Of a stretch of DNA of 64,000 bases, positions 1 to 11,300 are shown piece after piece (the first letter of the stretch is position 1; every line of letters starts with the position of its first letter). Source of the stretch: Camarhynchus parvulus (lineage: Eukaryota > Chordata > Aves > Passeriformes > Thraupidae); contig NC_044585.1 of NCBI RefSeq assembly GCF_901933205.1, positions 620,001 to 684,000 of the forward strand, read 5' to 3'. A program made the translations under genes and the position numbers. A model generated the notes under the pieces. The model worked only from the letters and a program-made list of their open reading frames with translations. It did not search any database and was not told the origin of the DNA.

Positions 1-709
1 TGTATATATCCATTTTAAATAGAAGAAAAACTCCACTGAAAAAAATGGGAGGATCAATCTCCGTGGAGAAACATTCTGTGATGCAGGCATAGACCTATTT
101 TCTAAGGGAATGGGACATAGATTATGAACAAGAAACTTATTAGATCTGATAATATGGACTAAAAATTGGGGATTGGAACCTACCAAAGAGAATGCATCCA
201 GTATAGATACATGGACACAGACTGGTAAATATATAATGGTTGCAGCTTACAAAGGTGACAAAAGTGCAGTTACAATCCTAAGACCTTGGAAACTGATATT
301 GAATTTAATAATACACATAAAAATTGAGATGAGTGACGAGGAATGGTGCTGGGAAAAGCAGCCATGCCACGCTGCACGGTGCTGAATGGGCGCCATGTGC
401 AAGATCACACAACAGCCCAGAGGCACGGCGGGGCCCGGAGGGACAGCCGAATCCCAGTGGGTGGTGAGAGCCTGCACAGAGCCAATTCCTCAGCGTGTGT
501 GGGCAGTGCCACAGCTGGCAGTGCAGCCCCAGAAAGTGGTGGCGGTCCAGCAGGCAGAGAGAGTCTGTGTGCTGCCTGTGCCACAGCAGCTGCCAGGGCC
601 CAACGGGGTGGCATGCTGGACTGTGCAACTCAGCCAGGAGCAGAGGAAAACACAGCCATGGCACCCACTCTGGGCTGCTGAGCTGGGCTGAGTTGCCACC
701 TTGTCGCGG
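1..709. other. unassigned sequence left of LTR C
   Basis: About the first 330 bases are A/T-rich; the rest turns GC-rich. Overlapping open frames occur on both strands between about 300 and 760. None shows a recognisable motif, start context or splice signal, and opposite-strand frames overlap almost completely, which argues against coding. The block may be ERV interior because it abuts an LTR, but I see no gag, pol or env motif. Confidence 0.3.
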
Positions 710-1264
710 TGTGATGTCATGATTTTCCTCAGTTTCCGGTCCTTCCCCAGGGTGTGTCAATCACTACTCATTTCCCCCTCCCTGGCCCCTGCTGAGTGCT
801 GTCTGTCAATCCTGGCATTCCACAAGGGTGTTGAGTGATTGGCAGAGTTCAAAAGATGCCTTTCAGCCCTGGGGGACATTGGGCCATCCAGGTGTCCTTT
901 TGTCCCCTGAGACTTCCCCCCCTTACCTGGTTGGTTGGGATCCCTACCCCTTCCCTCCTGCTCTCCCTGAGCTTAAAAGGAACAGCAACTACAGGGTCAG
1001 GGAGTTCTGCTAGGGCTGTTGCTGGATTCAGAGGCCTGTGGGCCAGGAATAAAGCTCTGGATCGAAACCCTCCGGCAGAACTGACTCCTTTCCTTCACCA
1101 TCGACTTAAAGCTTCTCCGCCAGAGGGAAACCTGAGGAGCGGCCCCTCCATGGGAGGAAGCTCCATCCTGCAGCCACCAGAGCTCCTGCATGCCTGGACT
1201 TGTCCCAGGCGCCCAGCTGCAACATCCAGCTAGCCAAAGGTGTCTCTGAGGTGAAACCACCACA
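710..1264 (+). mobile_element. solo LTR, family C, copy 1
   Basis: This block is homologous, in opposite orientation, to about 60859-61403. It begins near TGTGATG and ends ..CACCACA. On the + strand it has a TTAAAAG promoter-like box at 973-979 and a polyadenylation signal AATAAA at 1048-1053, the order expected of U3-R-U5. No matching target-site duplication is visible, so the outer edges are approximate. It carries one copy of the terminal segment that is tandemly repeated in copy 2. Confidence 0.7.
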
Positions 1265-1723
1265 GCTGCTGCCTTCGGTCAGGCAGCAAGGGCCAGAGAA
1301 GCCTGGGCACATACCATCTGGTTATATTGGTATTTAATTCCAATACCACCTGGCCACCCTGGGTGGGCTATCATCCCAGGTCAAGCTGTGCCACCACAGC
1401 AGCCGAGCACCCTGGCACCATTCTGCAGTGCCACATGGTCCCCGAGGCTGCCCCTGCACTGTCTGCACTGAGGTGCTGTGCTGGTTGGACCAGGCTGCTG
1501 TTTTGGGCCGGACCAGACCACACCCTGCGCTGCCATGTTGGCACTCCCTGCTACCACACACGCACCAGGACTGCCTCCTCCTGAGAGCGAGTGGGCCGGC
1601 CCCAGAGCCACGGCTCCGTGGAGCATGGCCGTGCTGTGGCGGGGTGGCAGAAGCTGCCTTCCTGAGAAGGTCGAGGAAGGACAGATAGCTGGGCAGGCAC
1701 CAGATGCTCACATCACCAGATGG
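1265..1723. other. spacer between two LTRs, bounded by a 10-bp inverted repeat
   Basis: The stretch lies between LTR C and LTR D. A perfect 10-bp inverted pair, ACCATCTGGT at 1313-1322 and ACCAGATGGT at 1715-1724, bounds most of it. It could be ERV interior downstream of LTR D on the minus strand. No primer-binding site or protein motif is convincing, and a 125-codon minus-strand frame (1334-1711) is unremarkable. Confidence 0.3.
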
Positions 1724-2252
1724 TGAATGCAGCTTGGCGGAATGAAGAGACAGGAGGAGTTGTCCATCTGGAGTTCCAGTGGTGGTTTATTGACTAACGC
1801 ACTGAAGGGGTCCAGGGTTTTATATGGGACAAGGCAGGGGTGGAGCATCGGATCTGAGGGCCAGTGTGTAGAGGGACCAGGGGCAGTATAAAGTCAGGTT
1901 ACAGGGGAACAACCAACTGGGATTCAGGGGAGGAGCAGTAAGGAATGAGGACCAATGAGGTAGTTGGGAGTGAAAAATATTCTGGAACTGGGGAGAAGAA
2001 AAGGGATGATGGAACTGGGGTTATTAACATAATGAAGTAAGGGACTGTGGGAGAGCATTTCTCTGGGTTGTCCTGTCTTAAAGATGAGTGTCTTCCCAGG
2101 GCATCCCAGTTTCCACATCCCCTTTGTTGTTCGGGGATGCAACACCATGTCTCTAGTGGGCGTGGTCCCACCCCAATCCGGCCCCCGAATGGCCACGCCC
2201 GCTTGCTGTTCCCTCACGGGGCCGGGCCCCAATGAGACCTCACCTCACTACA
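1724..2252 (-). mobile_element. LTR, family D (single copy in the window)
   Basis: Read on the minus strand, the element starts TGTAGTGAGG at 2252 and ends ..GCATTCA at 1724. It has an ATATAAAA TATA box (1818-1825) followed about 30 bases on by AATAAA (1786-1791), a compact TATA-to-poly(A) layout typical of LTRs. A CCAAT motif lies upstream (minus-strand CCAAT near 2232 reads as ATTGG). No second copy is present and the flanking bases do not form a clear target-site duplication, so it may be half of an eroded provirus. Confidence 0.6.
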
Positions 2253-2253
2253 G

Positions 2254-2847
2254 GTGCCCAGATGCCGAGCTCCTGTCACTCCTGGAAATCCACCACAACC
2301 AGCAAGTCCTGGCACAACAGTGCCCAGCCCTGGGCCCAGCCCCGATCCTGCCCAGCCTCTCCAAGCCTTTCTACGTCCAAAGTTTCCCAGGGCTGTGGGA
2401 GGAGAACCAAATGACACCAACAAAGGCAGTGCCGAGTTGTTACCCCACATACCTCAGCAAAACCTCACAGCTTCCCCACCTGCTACTGCTTTAACTCTAC
2501 CGAGGTTCTCGTACCCTACAACCTCTAGTAAACTGGTGCTGAGTGAAAGAAAGGATCGGGCTAGTTTAATAGCTCCTTCCTCAAAAGAGAAGACGGCAGC
2601 GTTTGCATGTGCTGGGGTTGAAACTGATTCATGTGGCATGTCTTTGTTAATTAATTCTATTGCAGTCACTATAGAGGTGTTAGGTCAATATTTCAAATAT
2701 GGGCTACTGTTTACAGAATATGGGTTAAGATTTGTGGCAGAATTTTTAATGGTTTTGCTTTTGTGCACTCTTTTGTGCAAGCATATTTACTCCAACAACC
2801 TGAAAGTCTTTTTTCCTTTTCCAAAAATCTCACTATTTTGGTTATAG
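2254..2847 (+). other. unrecognised 197-codon open frame beside LTR D
   Basis: An uninterrupted frame of 197 codons runs from an ATG at 2254. Its first 70 or so residues are proline-rich; the last 60 are hydrophobic with several Leu/Phe/Val runs, reflecting a shift from GC-rich to AT-rich DNA at about 2480. I recognise no domain. It could be a decayed ERV reading frame given the adjacent LTR, or a chance frame. Nothing about codon use or splice context makes it a convincing gene. Confidence 0.15.
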
Positions 2848-2849
2848 AA

Positions 2850-4029
2850 TTTCAAAATCTAAAATGAATAATTTAGGTTCCTTCCGACCTCAAGAGACAA
2901 CTCCATAAGTGTCCTTAGATGTCAGAATGATTCACTTTTGTTATCTCTGTTCTCTAGTACTACAGACTGTCTGTGTGTATAGTTTTAAATTGGTTTGTTT
3001 GGAATAGGAGGGTAAATGGTGCTTTCAAGAGATTTATTTATGTGTGTACATAGTTATAGTTGTTTACAGGTTCTTTATAGCATCATTGATTGTTTAGCTG
3101 AAGGTAAATAGCAAAACCACCTATTCTATAAAAATTTATTTTAATTATATGATAGGGAAGCCCTCCCAGTCTATGTCTCAGCTTTAGCCAAGCTGTGGCC
3201 TTTACTGACAGGAGAGGTGTTCCATCATGCCAGGTAATAGCCCTGGCCAGGCTATGGCTTTGACTGGCAGGGAAAGTTATCAAAACCAGGTGTTTCTGTA
3301 CAAAAAAGATGAAAACGAGCAACATTGACTAGCTCATTTGGCTTTGCAAAAGTTGAACCCTTTTCCTTTGAGATAAACTTGGAGGCTTTGTCCAGAAGAA
3401 GCCCTCCAAGTCCTCATTGTGAGAAAGAGGCCCCACAGCGATGGCAGACCCTGGGTGATGGTAAAGCATATATAGCAGTTGGACATATTTTGTTCTTGTT
3501 ATAATTGCTGGAAATAAGAAAGGGGGAGAAGAGGGGTGGATGTACACCCGTCTCAAAGGTCTTGAGTGTTCTCATGTTCTCATATTTTTCTCATATCTTT
3601 CAATCAATTTACAACAAAAGGACAAATTGTTTTTCCTGATTACAAATTGTTTTCCTAGTAGTTGGGATCTTTCTAACAGTTCTAAGGGTTAAATGGTTTA
3701 GTGTTTTTAGTGTTAAATTGTAACCTTGTAGCTTCTAAGCAAAGAGCCTGTGACATGCTGGCCTGAGTTCTGCCCGACAGCTCCTAGAGGTGAGTGCTGC
3801 AGCTCCAGTGATACATGAGAAACATGGCTAACCAAGAAAGATAAATTTGTCAGATTGAGTAGAACACTCGTGTTGTCTTTGTCATCCTATCAGGTAAAAA
3901 GGAACACTTGTACATTTCTTATATAACCGAAAGGGTGAGTTGTAGTATTATAGTCCCTGGGTGGGCAAGGAGAAGATGGATTTAAATCAACACAGGAACT
4001 TCACCTATCACATTCTATCCTGGGCTGCA
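2850..4029. other. AT-rich unassigned block with an imperfect internal duplication
   Basis: A/T-rich sequence with no credible open frame. Around 3185-3300 a segment of roughly 60 bases is imperfectly duplicated: GCCAAGCTGTGGCCTTTAC resembles GCCAGGCTATGGCTTTGAC. The composition contrasts with the GC-rich flanks and suits old ERV interior or a decayed transposon, but no diagnostic motif survives. Confidence 0.3.
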
Positions 4030-4796
4030 GTGTCTCAGGTGGGAAATGCAAGATGTGGCTGGGGTGTGTATTCTACTGCCATCTGTTAGACATGGGGCAG
4101 TTTTCTCTTGTTCATAGGGCCACCTGTTAAAACCGGGTGGGGCAGTTCTCTGCTGTCCATGGGGCAGTTTTTTCTTTATCTCTCCCACAGCCAATCCTCC
4201 CTCCAGGAGATCTCTGCTGTCCATGGCCACTGAGTGTCCCTGCAGGGCTGATCCAATTCCAGCATCCCATGGGGAGATGCTGAGCCCAGGGGAGGAGCCA
4301 AGCATTCCTACCTGGATCCAATCTGAGCCTGGAGCAGCACAGCAGCCTTTGCCCACTGCATTGCCAGAGGAGCAGCTTTCTGCTGCCCTGCATTGCCAGA
4401 GGGAGCCCAGGCCCATCTGCAGCAGCCCTGGAGCTGCAGAGGAAAACTCCCCCCTTGTGCAGGATCCCTGCTCCAGCAGCAGCACAGCTGGCACTGCAGG
4501 AGGGCTGAGCCCCCATGGGATGGGGCTGTGCCACTCCCTGACACACAGGGGGCAGGGCATATTCTCACTCTGGCAGTGTTTTTGTGTATTACTGCATTTT
4601 AACTTTTATATCTTCTTTTATTTTTAATTTTTTTCCTACTAAAGAACTGTTATTCCTATTCCCATATTTTTGCTTGAGAGCCCCTTAATTCCAAAATTAT
4701 AACAATTCGGAGGGAGGAGGTTTGAATTTTCTGTTTCAAGGGAGGCTCCTGCCTTCCTTAGCAGACACCTGGCTGTTCAAGAGATGCAGACATCAC
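4030..4796 (+). mobile_element. divergent LTR related to family A
   Basis: The element aligns in order with the family A LTRs. It has a start TGTCTCAGG..GCAAGATG, a GGGGAGGAGCCAAGCATT segment near 4289, a CTAAAGAACTGTTATT segment near 4640 and the end CTCCTGCCTTCCTTAGCAGA near 4747. It is clearly older than the three good copies, with block substitutions and an extra GC-rich segment of repeated CTGCTGTCCATGG words. Terminal bases are approximate and no target-site duplication was found. Confidence 0.55.
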
Positions 4797-4975
4797 CCTG
4801 GTCAGGAGCTGGGCTGTGTGGGGATCAGACCAATCAGCAGCTGAGACCCTGGAGTTTTGAACTCCCTATATAAGAAGTCTCTCAACAATAATACACACTG
4901 CTGTCACGTGGTGTATGTGTTCCTGTCTCCGACCACTGACCCTGTGAAACACGTGGAACCTCACATAATAACACC
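4797..4975 (+). promoter_or_regulatory. LTR-like promoter fragment (CCAAT plus TATA)
   Basis: Immediately right of the A-related LTR, a CCAATCA box at 4830-4836 is followed 31 bases later by a good TATA box, TATATAAG at 4867-4874, and then AATAATACA. The spacing is that of a retroviral U3 promoter or a small cellular core promoter. With no other copy in the window I cannot define its ends. Confidence 0.35.
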
Positions 4976-5060
4976 CCACAGTTATTCTTTTATACTCCCT
5001 CTTCCTAAACTCCTGGATAAAGTGTCAGCGGCATATATATTTATATTCCTATAATTCTGA

Positions 5061-5473
5061 TGAAGCTGCCCAAACCCCTTCACATCCCCCCATCCAGCAT
5101 GAAATTCCCTCTGACACTGCCATCCCCCTTCCTAGTGAACACTGAGAGAGAAATTTCCTATATAGTTTTGAGAGCTCTGGGTTGTCTCCTATGCGCTTCG
5201 TTCTCATTGGAGTTTCCCTTCTGGGTTTATTTTTAGTTTCCCTGGCACTGTAGGTGCTCTGGGACCCTTGGGTTTCCCTGCAGGCACAGTGTGGCTGTGA
5301 TCAGCACCAGAGAGGCACAGGGAGCTGCTCAGCCCATTTTCCTGACCACTGCAGCAGTGGTGGGCAGGGGTCTGCCTTCTCCTGGCTGCATCAGAGCTGA
5401 GCACAAAGGGGCAGCTGGGAAGTGGGAACCTTCCCCTGTCTTCTCCAAATTTCTCATTCAGAAATTACCCATA
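5061..5473. other. unassigned unique-looking sequence
   Basis: No repeat match within the window, no convincing open frame and no regulatory motif that I can defend. Confidence 0.3.
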
Positions 5474-5594
5474 AATCATGGAATTATAGGATGGTTTGTA
5501 TTGGAAAGGCCCTTAAAGCCCATCTTGCTCCTTCATCTGCCCTGGGCAGGGACACCTCCCACAAAACCTGGTTGCTCCAAGCCCCATCCAGCCT
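5474..5594 (-). mobile_element. CR1 LINE 3' fragment
   Basis: On the + strand the block begins AATCATGGAATTATAGG and continues through TTGGAAAGGCCCTTAAAG to the GGGCAGGGACACCTCCCAC word. This is the reverse complement of the standard avian CR1 3' untranslated end, so the element lies on the minus strand. Only about 120 bases remain, as is usual for 5'-truncated CR1 copies. Confidence 0.7.
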
Positions 5595-5864
5595 AAATCA
5601 ATCTTGGTTTGCCGCTCAAATTATGCTCACTTTAATCCCATGCTCATTTTTACCCCTCCCTGAAGACCTTCCCCTCCCTGTGGCACATTTAAAAGGCTGC
5701 CTGATAAAAGTGAGGGCCTTGTGTCCTGAATAATCCTGTCCAACAAAACCCCACCTGTGAGCAGCTGCTGTTGGAAAGAGCCCTCATCTTCCTCTTCAAA
5801 CCAGGGCAGGAGCTTCACTCAGGACATGGAGGTGCAGAATAAATTCATTTCCTGTCAATGTATG

Positions 5865-5910
5865 AATCCCAGAGCCATCCCAGTCACTGGGATGTCCTCC
5901 CATGGGGACA
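5865..5910 (+). repeat. left arm of a 46-bp inverted repeat
   Basis: This arm pairs with the reverse complement of 6300-6345 at 38 of 46 positions (about 83%). The core shared word is TTGGGATGTCC/CTGGGATGTCC. The 390-base interval holds no CR1 or LTR sequence that I recognise, so the pair could be termini of an old DNA transposon or a chance-preserved foldback. Confidence 0.55.
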
Positions 5911-6299
5911 CTGGAGGTCCAGGGGTCCCAAGGGTGCTCTGGGTGAGGTGAGTGAAGGGAGGCTCCTGCTCTTCTCCTGCACTTCCAGAGGTGCAGTTTT
6001 GTCTGCACGGCTGCTCCTTGGGCTGCTCGGGGGCTTCTCCACAACGCTGGTGACAGAGCTGGCAGCAGCCCTGGGGACAGGGGAGGGACAGGAGGGGGAT
6101 CCCACCTGTGTCCTTGTGTCCTGCCATGCTCTGCCCGGCCGAGAGGTGCCAGGCTGGGGCTGCCCAGCTTTGCCAGCCTGTCCTGACCCATGAGGTGCAG
6201 TCAGAGGGAAGATGGGGCCCAGCACAGCCAAGATAAGGGCCAACAATTCATTTTTTCCATTTTTCACTTCACCCAGAGATGGGGACCCCTCTTGGCAAA

Positions 6300-6345
6300 T
6301 GTCCTCGTGGGGGGACATCCCAATCACTGGGGTGGCTCGTGGATT
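6300..6345 (-). repeat. right arm of a 46-bp inverted repeat
   Basis: Reverse-complement partner of 5865-5910, with eight mismatches over 46 bases and no gaps. See the left arm for interpretation. Confidence 0.55.
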
Positions 6346-6702
6346 GCCACACTGACATGGAGTTAACTTTGCAGCACAGGGAGGCTGAGGTGAGGCTGTG
6401 GGTGTGCCACACTCCTTGATCCACCTCCTTCCGCCTCCCCTTCGTGGGCACCAAGCCCATCAATGCCCTGAACAGGGAACATTCCCAGCTCCACTACAGG
6501 AATGCCATCAGGAACTGAGACAGCACCAACGGCTTTGAGAGGAGCCCGTGTGCTGCTCATGCCCTGCCTGCAGTGAATGCAGAGCTCCCTCATCCACTCC
6601 CACCGCTCCAAACACTTAACTCAGGTCTCTGACAGCATTATGCTGTTCAAAAATAATGAGATTTTAAAAATTAATAAACTCAGGTGCTGTTTATTTGCCT
6701 TC

Positions 6703-6720
6703 TTTTTTTTTTTTTTTTTT
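6703..6720. repeat. (T)18 homopolymer
   Basis: A run of 18 T. No poly(A) signal lies just to its right in minus-strand orientation, so there is no sign that it is the tail of a processed retrocopy. Confidence 0.9.
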
Positions 6721-6913
6721 GACTGTTAGGAATTGTGTTTCCAGCTTTTGTCTGCAGTCACAAGCTTGGCTCTGATATGATTTTCATTCAGGATCGAGTG
6801 TCCCATGTAATCCCCTGACTCTTGCAGCTGGGGCTGTGAGAGAAGAGCCGCTCTCTGAGGGCTGAACCATCAGAGCTGCCAGCCCTGGGCAGCCTTCTCC
6901 AGCTGGGAGAGGA

Positions 6914-6960
6914 GGGCTGGGAATGGGGCTGGGGCTGGGGATGGGGCCGGGGATGGGCAT
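6914..6960 (+). repeat. short G-rich tandem repeat
   Basis: Degenerate copies of GGGGCTG/GGGGATG. Four or more G-runs on the + strand make a G-quadruplex plausible. Confidence 0.7.
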
Positions 6961-7319
6961 GCTCCTGAGAACACTGAGGACTTGGAAATTAATGAATCCC
7001 TTCACCTGCAAATGCTTCACCTCTGGGTTTGATGATCCTACCCATGGCACAAGGGGATTCTGCTCCTCAGCAAATCCCAAGATAGAACTCCCCACCGTGG
7101 GATGGGTCAGAGCATTCCTGCACCCACGGGCTGAGCAGGGTCTGAGGCTCTCGTGGGGAGGTCAGGAGGAGCTGCCTGGTCCCACCTGCCTGGTCCCACC
7201 TGGCCACTGCTGCCACAGGTATTCTCGCAGAGAGGGAATGACTCCTGTGCTTGTGATGGCAAAGCCAACATCTGCTGGGTTTGGCTGTGATGTATGTGGG
7301 GCAGGGTAATGCTTGGGAA

Positions 7320-7487
7320 CACCCCAAAACAATCCCACACCATGGAATGCTCTGGGTTGAAAGGGACCTTACAGCTCATCCAGTCCCACCCCTGCCATCG
7401 GCAGGGACACCTTCCACTGTCCCAGGTTGCTGCATCCAGCCTGGCCTTGGACACTTCCAGGGATGGGGCAATACCCAAAGCTTGATG
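7320..7487 (-). mobile_element. CR1 LINE 3' fragment
   Basis: Starts ATGGAATGCTCTGGGTTG and includes GGCAGGGACACCTTCCACTG and CAGCCTGGCCTTGGACAC, the reverse complement of the CR1 3' end. Roughly 340 bases away, at 7828-7997, is a CR1 piece in the opposite orientation. Confidence 0.8.
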
Positions 7488-7827
7488 AATTTCAGCAGAT
7501 GCAAACATTTGCCCAGCAAATAACACCAAATTCTCACTTGTCCTTTTTCTGCTGAGAACTCACTTCCTCGCCTTGCTAGTAACGCTGCTGGGAGCCCTCT
7601 ATTTCCCCAAAGGATCAGAGCAGGACTGGCCCCACAATTGTCCTCCTCTTTGTCCTTTGTCCTTTGTCACTGTTGTGTCCAGGTCTGATCTCTTTCCCAG
7701 TGCACCACCCCAAGGGATGGGATGCAGTCCTGTGCTTCTCCTTCAGCCACCGTCAGACAGATATGCTGAGAAGCTCTGCAGGAGAAATTAATTTCTTTTT
7801 TTTTCTGAAAGCTGAAGAAAATGAGAT

Positions 7828-7997
7828 GAACAGGTTGCCCAGAGCTGCTCCTGGATCCCTGGAAGCGCCCAAGGCCAGGTTGGACACTGGGGCTTGGAGT
7901 CATCTGGGACAGTGGGAGGTGTCCCTGCCTGTGGCAGGGTGGCACTGGATGGGCTTTAAGGTCCCTCCCCACCCAAATCATCCTGGGATTCTCTGAA
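7828..7997 (+). mobile_element. CR1 LINE 3' fragment
   Basis: Runs from AGGTTGCCCAGAGCTGCTCC through GGACAGTGGGAGGTGTCC to GGGCTTTAAGGTCCC and ends at CCTGGGATTCTCTG, the characteristic CR1 terminus in sense orientation. Confidence 0.85.
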
Positions 7998-8113
7998 GTC
8001 CCAACATGCTTCAGCAATAAATGTGTGAATGCTGACCCCTCGCAGTGTCCAGTTCTCTTCGTTTGTACTCCACAAACAAACAGGCCTGGGAGCGGAGGGA
8101 GGCTGTAGCAGTC

Positions 8114-8782
8114 TGTTGAAGGTTGCATGCAAGATGTTTTCCATTACCATCTGTATGGCTGATTACCTTGTCCAGTGAGCAGTTTGCCTTATCTCTCTCT
8201 CTGAGTGACCACATTCACACCTTCCTCGGGAGGGGACATTGCTGATAACAGGCTATTGAATATCAGTGCATGACTGATAAGAACTATAACATCCCATTGT
8301 GAGATGCTCCGCCCAGAGGGAGGAGCCAAGCATTGCTACCCAGATATATTCTGAGATTCTGAAACTGCAGCACAGCTTTTCTCCACAGGATTCCCCAGAG
8401 GAACAGCAGCTGCTTCTTCCTCCTGGATCTTCAGAGGAAGACTACATCCTTCTCTACAGATTCCCCTTGCTCCAACAGAACCACACCTGATACTTCAGAG
8501 GGCTGCAGCCACATTTTCAATCGGACTGCCACCAACACCCTGACCCACAGGGTGTCAGGTTGGGTTCTGACTCTGGCAGTGTTGTTCTAGTGGACTGCAT
8601 TGTTTATTTTTATTTTTTTTCTCCCTATTAAAGAACTGTTATTTCCTGCTCCCATATCTTTGCCTGAGAGACCCTTAATTTAAAATTATAGCAATTGGGA
8701 GGGGTGGGGAGGGTTTACATTCTCCATTTCAGGGGAGGCTCCTGCCTTCCTTAGCAGACTCCTGTCTTTCCAAACCAAGACA
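8114..8782 (+). mobile_element. solo LTR, family A, copy 1
   Basis: This 669-bp element starts TGTTGAAGG and ends CCAAGACA, so it has TG..CA termini. Flanking pentamers CAGTC (8109-8113) and CTGTC (8783-8787) match at four of five bases, consistent with a 5-bp target-site duplication. A TATA-like GATATATTC lies near 8343 and an ATTAAA polyadenylation variant at 8627-8632. Two further copies lie on the minus strand at 11684 and 62898. A 5-bp duplication is typical of ERVL-type elements; the family name is an inference. Confidence 0.85.
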
Positions 8783-8787
8783 CTGTC

Positions 8788-9562
8788 CCTGGAGCTCCCT
8801 GCTGTCCCCAGGGCTGACAGGGCTGTCCAGCCAGGTTCCAGGTTCCTGTCCAGCCCAGGACTCTGCAGCCATGCAGGAGCAGCTCTGACTCATCCCGGCC
8901 TGGATCAGCTCCAGGACATCTCCGCAGTCCCCAGAGCAGAGACCTTAAAGAAAAGGATCTTTGGTAAATGTCAACATTTGTGCACATATTTGTTTCTTGT
9001 TTTGTATCCCTGACAAACTGCACAGCCAGGGTTTGATGGTGCTTTGATGGATTAAAGTCAGTTTTATTCCTCTTTTGCTTTGCCGTGCTGTCAGAATGGA
9101 TAATGCAGATTCCCCCAGGCAGCACGTCCCCTGGGAGCAGAAAGCCCTGCCATCAGCCTGGCTGTGTTCCAAGGCTCCTGCCAGGCCTCTGCGAGGCAGG
9201 CAGCTCTCCAGAGCCCAGCCCTTGGGCTTGGCACTCCTGGCTGGAGAGCAGGAGTTATGAACCCCCTGCACCTTGCTCCTTTTGGCTGGGGGGAGCCCTG
9301 GCAGCCCCTCCCCACTGACAGACACCTGCAGGGTGGCACCAAACCAGGTGAGGGCAGGGCCGAGGCCCAGCAGGGCAGGGAGAGGCAGAGCTCCTCACTG
9401 AGACATGAAGGGACAGGTAAAGGGTTTTCACATCAATGCTGAGCATAAAAAACTCCAATTTATAGCACAGCTCAGTTCGCAGTCCTAGAGGCCCCACAGG
9501 GACCTGTGGATGTAGTACAGAAATACATCCATCCACACCACAAATCTGATTATGTATGAACA
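8788..9562. other. unassigned GC-rich interval
   Basis: No repeat copy in the window and no recognisable product in its short open frames, which overlap on both strands. Confidence 0.3.
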
Positions 9563-9935
9563 CAGAGTCAGAGAATAATTAAGGTTGGAAAAGCCCTCTA
9601 AGATCTTCGAGCCCAGCACTGCCAGGTTCCACCAAACCCACCAAGCCATGGCCCCCAGTGCAGGGATGGGCACTCCAAACCTCCCTGGGCACCTGTGCCA
9701 GTGCCTGACCCCTCTTTCCATAAAGAAATTATCCCAAAATCCACCCTGAGCCCACCCTGGCCCAGCCTGAGGCCGTTCCCTCTGCTCCTGTCCCTGTTCC
9801 CTGGAGCACAGCCCGACCCCCCCGGCTGTCCCCTCCTGGCAGGAGCTGTGCAGAGCCACAAGGGCCCCCTGAGCCTCCTTTGCTCCAGGCTGAGCCCCTT
9901 CCCAGCTCCCTCAGCTGCTCCTCATCACCCTCCAT
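9563..9935 (-). mobile_element. CR1 LINE 3' fragment, longer copy
   Basis: About 370 bases of reverse-complement CR1. It reads from AGAATAATTAAGGTTGGAAAAG, through GATGGGCACTCCAAACCTCC and CAGCCTGAGGCCGTTCCC, to TTTGCTCCAGGCTGAGCCCC. The same segment occurs in sense orientation at 20605-21000, so the two belong to one CR1 subfamily that reaches further 5' than most copies here. Confidence 0.8.
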
Positions 9936-11123
9936 CCTCATTTGTTATCCCAGCATTTATTATACAGAAAATAATTATGTGCAAGGAATAAATCAATTCA
10001 TTGGAGGGACAAAAAACTTTCCCTCCACATTCTGATTTTGCAGCTGATCAAGAAAATGAGGAGGGACCTTGTCCAGCACAGCCACTCTCTGAGTGCCTGG
10101 TGAGCCCAGTCCATGAGACAACCACTGCCTGTTCCACACACAGTCTGCTGGGTAGATCACAGCTGGGATAAAAAATCAGGATTCAGTGCACTGATGGGGC
10201 TGATTTGCATCTCCATGCTGGCATTTCACCCTGCACATCACAGACCTGTGTAACCCCTCCCTATTCCTGTTCCTAAATTCAGCATTCCCTGGCTGACCTT
10301 TAGGTGTAGAAACTGAGGGGACATCACAGAGGTGCAATGGCACAGGCCAGGGCAAACAACTTGTGTTATTATTTAGCTAGGGCATTTTTGGGGACTGTTT
10401 TGGGGCTAAGAGCTTTTTTTAAATTGTTGTTGTAGTTCCCATCTGCAGTTTCTTGGTCAGTCATTGTTCATTGTCTTTTATTTATCTAGTGAAGGGGGTT
10501 TTGGTGCTTCTCCCTCCTCTCCCACACGTCCCATGCAGTTGTTCAGTGGGTGCACTGCTTGATAGATTTATCTGTCTCTCTGTCCATCTATCATCACCCT
10601 TTTTATCTCTATTTATCCACCTGCTGTCTCAGTTTTGTTATTTTTATCAAATCTAATTTGTCACTTCTGTTTCCCCCCGGTACCATCAGAGGTTTCTCCA
10701 GCTCAGTGCCTCTGTTGGCTGCTCCCTCATTAGTGGGGGTTCCTCATTAAAAAGGTTTGCACCAGTGGGCTGTGGCTGCTACAGCCCCTCCTGGGGCTGG
10801 GGGCGTTGCTGGCACCCAGGGGGAGGCAAATGCCAGCTGAGAGCCTGATTTGGCACAGGAGGGAGCTGGGGGCACACAGGGGCACTGCAGGAAGGAGGAA
10901 CACAGGAGTGACACTCCCCAAGGCCTTTGGGGAGCGTTAAAGGGAAGAAAGAGCCTGAGGTCTGCAAGGAAAAGGAGGTGGGACAGCAGGAGATGGGGCT
11001 GGAAGGGTTTGTGGATGAAGATTGGCTGAGCCTGGACAAGTGAGGTACTTGGTGGCTTCAGGCAGCCTGGGAACAATGGCCTTGCTCTGCTGGGCCGGGT
11101 TAGCAAAGTGCTGCAGAACCGCT
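9936..11123. other. unassigned interval, AT-rich then GC-rich
   Basis: The left half is A/T-rich with TATCTAT/CATCTATC-type words near 10570-10620; the right half is GC-rich. A 258-codon minus-strand frame (10747-11523) runs through ordinary GC-rich DNA and into the tandem repeat at 11124, so I do not call it a gene. Confidence 0.3.
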
Positions 11124-11300
11124 GTGCCCAAAAAATGGGCCAGAACCTGTGAGGGGAGGTATCAGCCAGCCTGAACAAACATTTGTGCCCCAAAAAGGAC
11201 CAGAACCTGTGAGGGGAGGTATCAGCCAGCACTGAACAAACCTTTGTGCCCCAAAAAGGACCAGAACCTGTGAGGGGAGGTTTCAGCCAGCCTGAACAAT
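11124..11300 (+). repeat. minisatellite, three copies of about 62 bp
   Basis: Units share CCAGAACCTGTGAGGGGAGG then TATCAGCCAGC and CTGAACAAAC. The last two are almost identical and the first is slightly divergent. The tandem makes a repeated peptide in a minus-strand frame, explaining that frame. Confidence 0.85.

Noticed and set aside
1334..1711. 125-codon minus-strand frame as ERV gag remnant
   Set aside because: No nucleocapsid zinc knuckle or other family motif, and composition matches neighbouring non-coding DNA.
1690..1723. Primer-binding site downstream of LTR D on the minus strand (TGGTGATGTG)
   Set aside because: Only a few bases match the usual TGG start and no tRNA 3' end could be matched with confidence.
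6703..7100. Processed retrocopy with a poly(A) tail seen as poly(T)
   Set aside because: No poly(A) signal next to the T-run and no coding-like sequence to its right on the minus strand.
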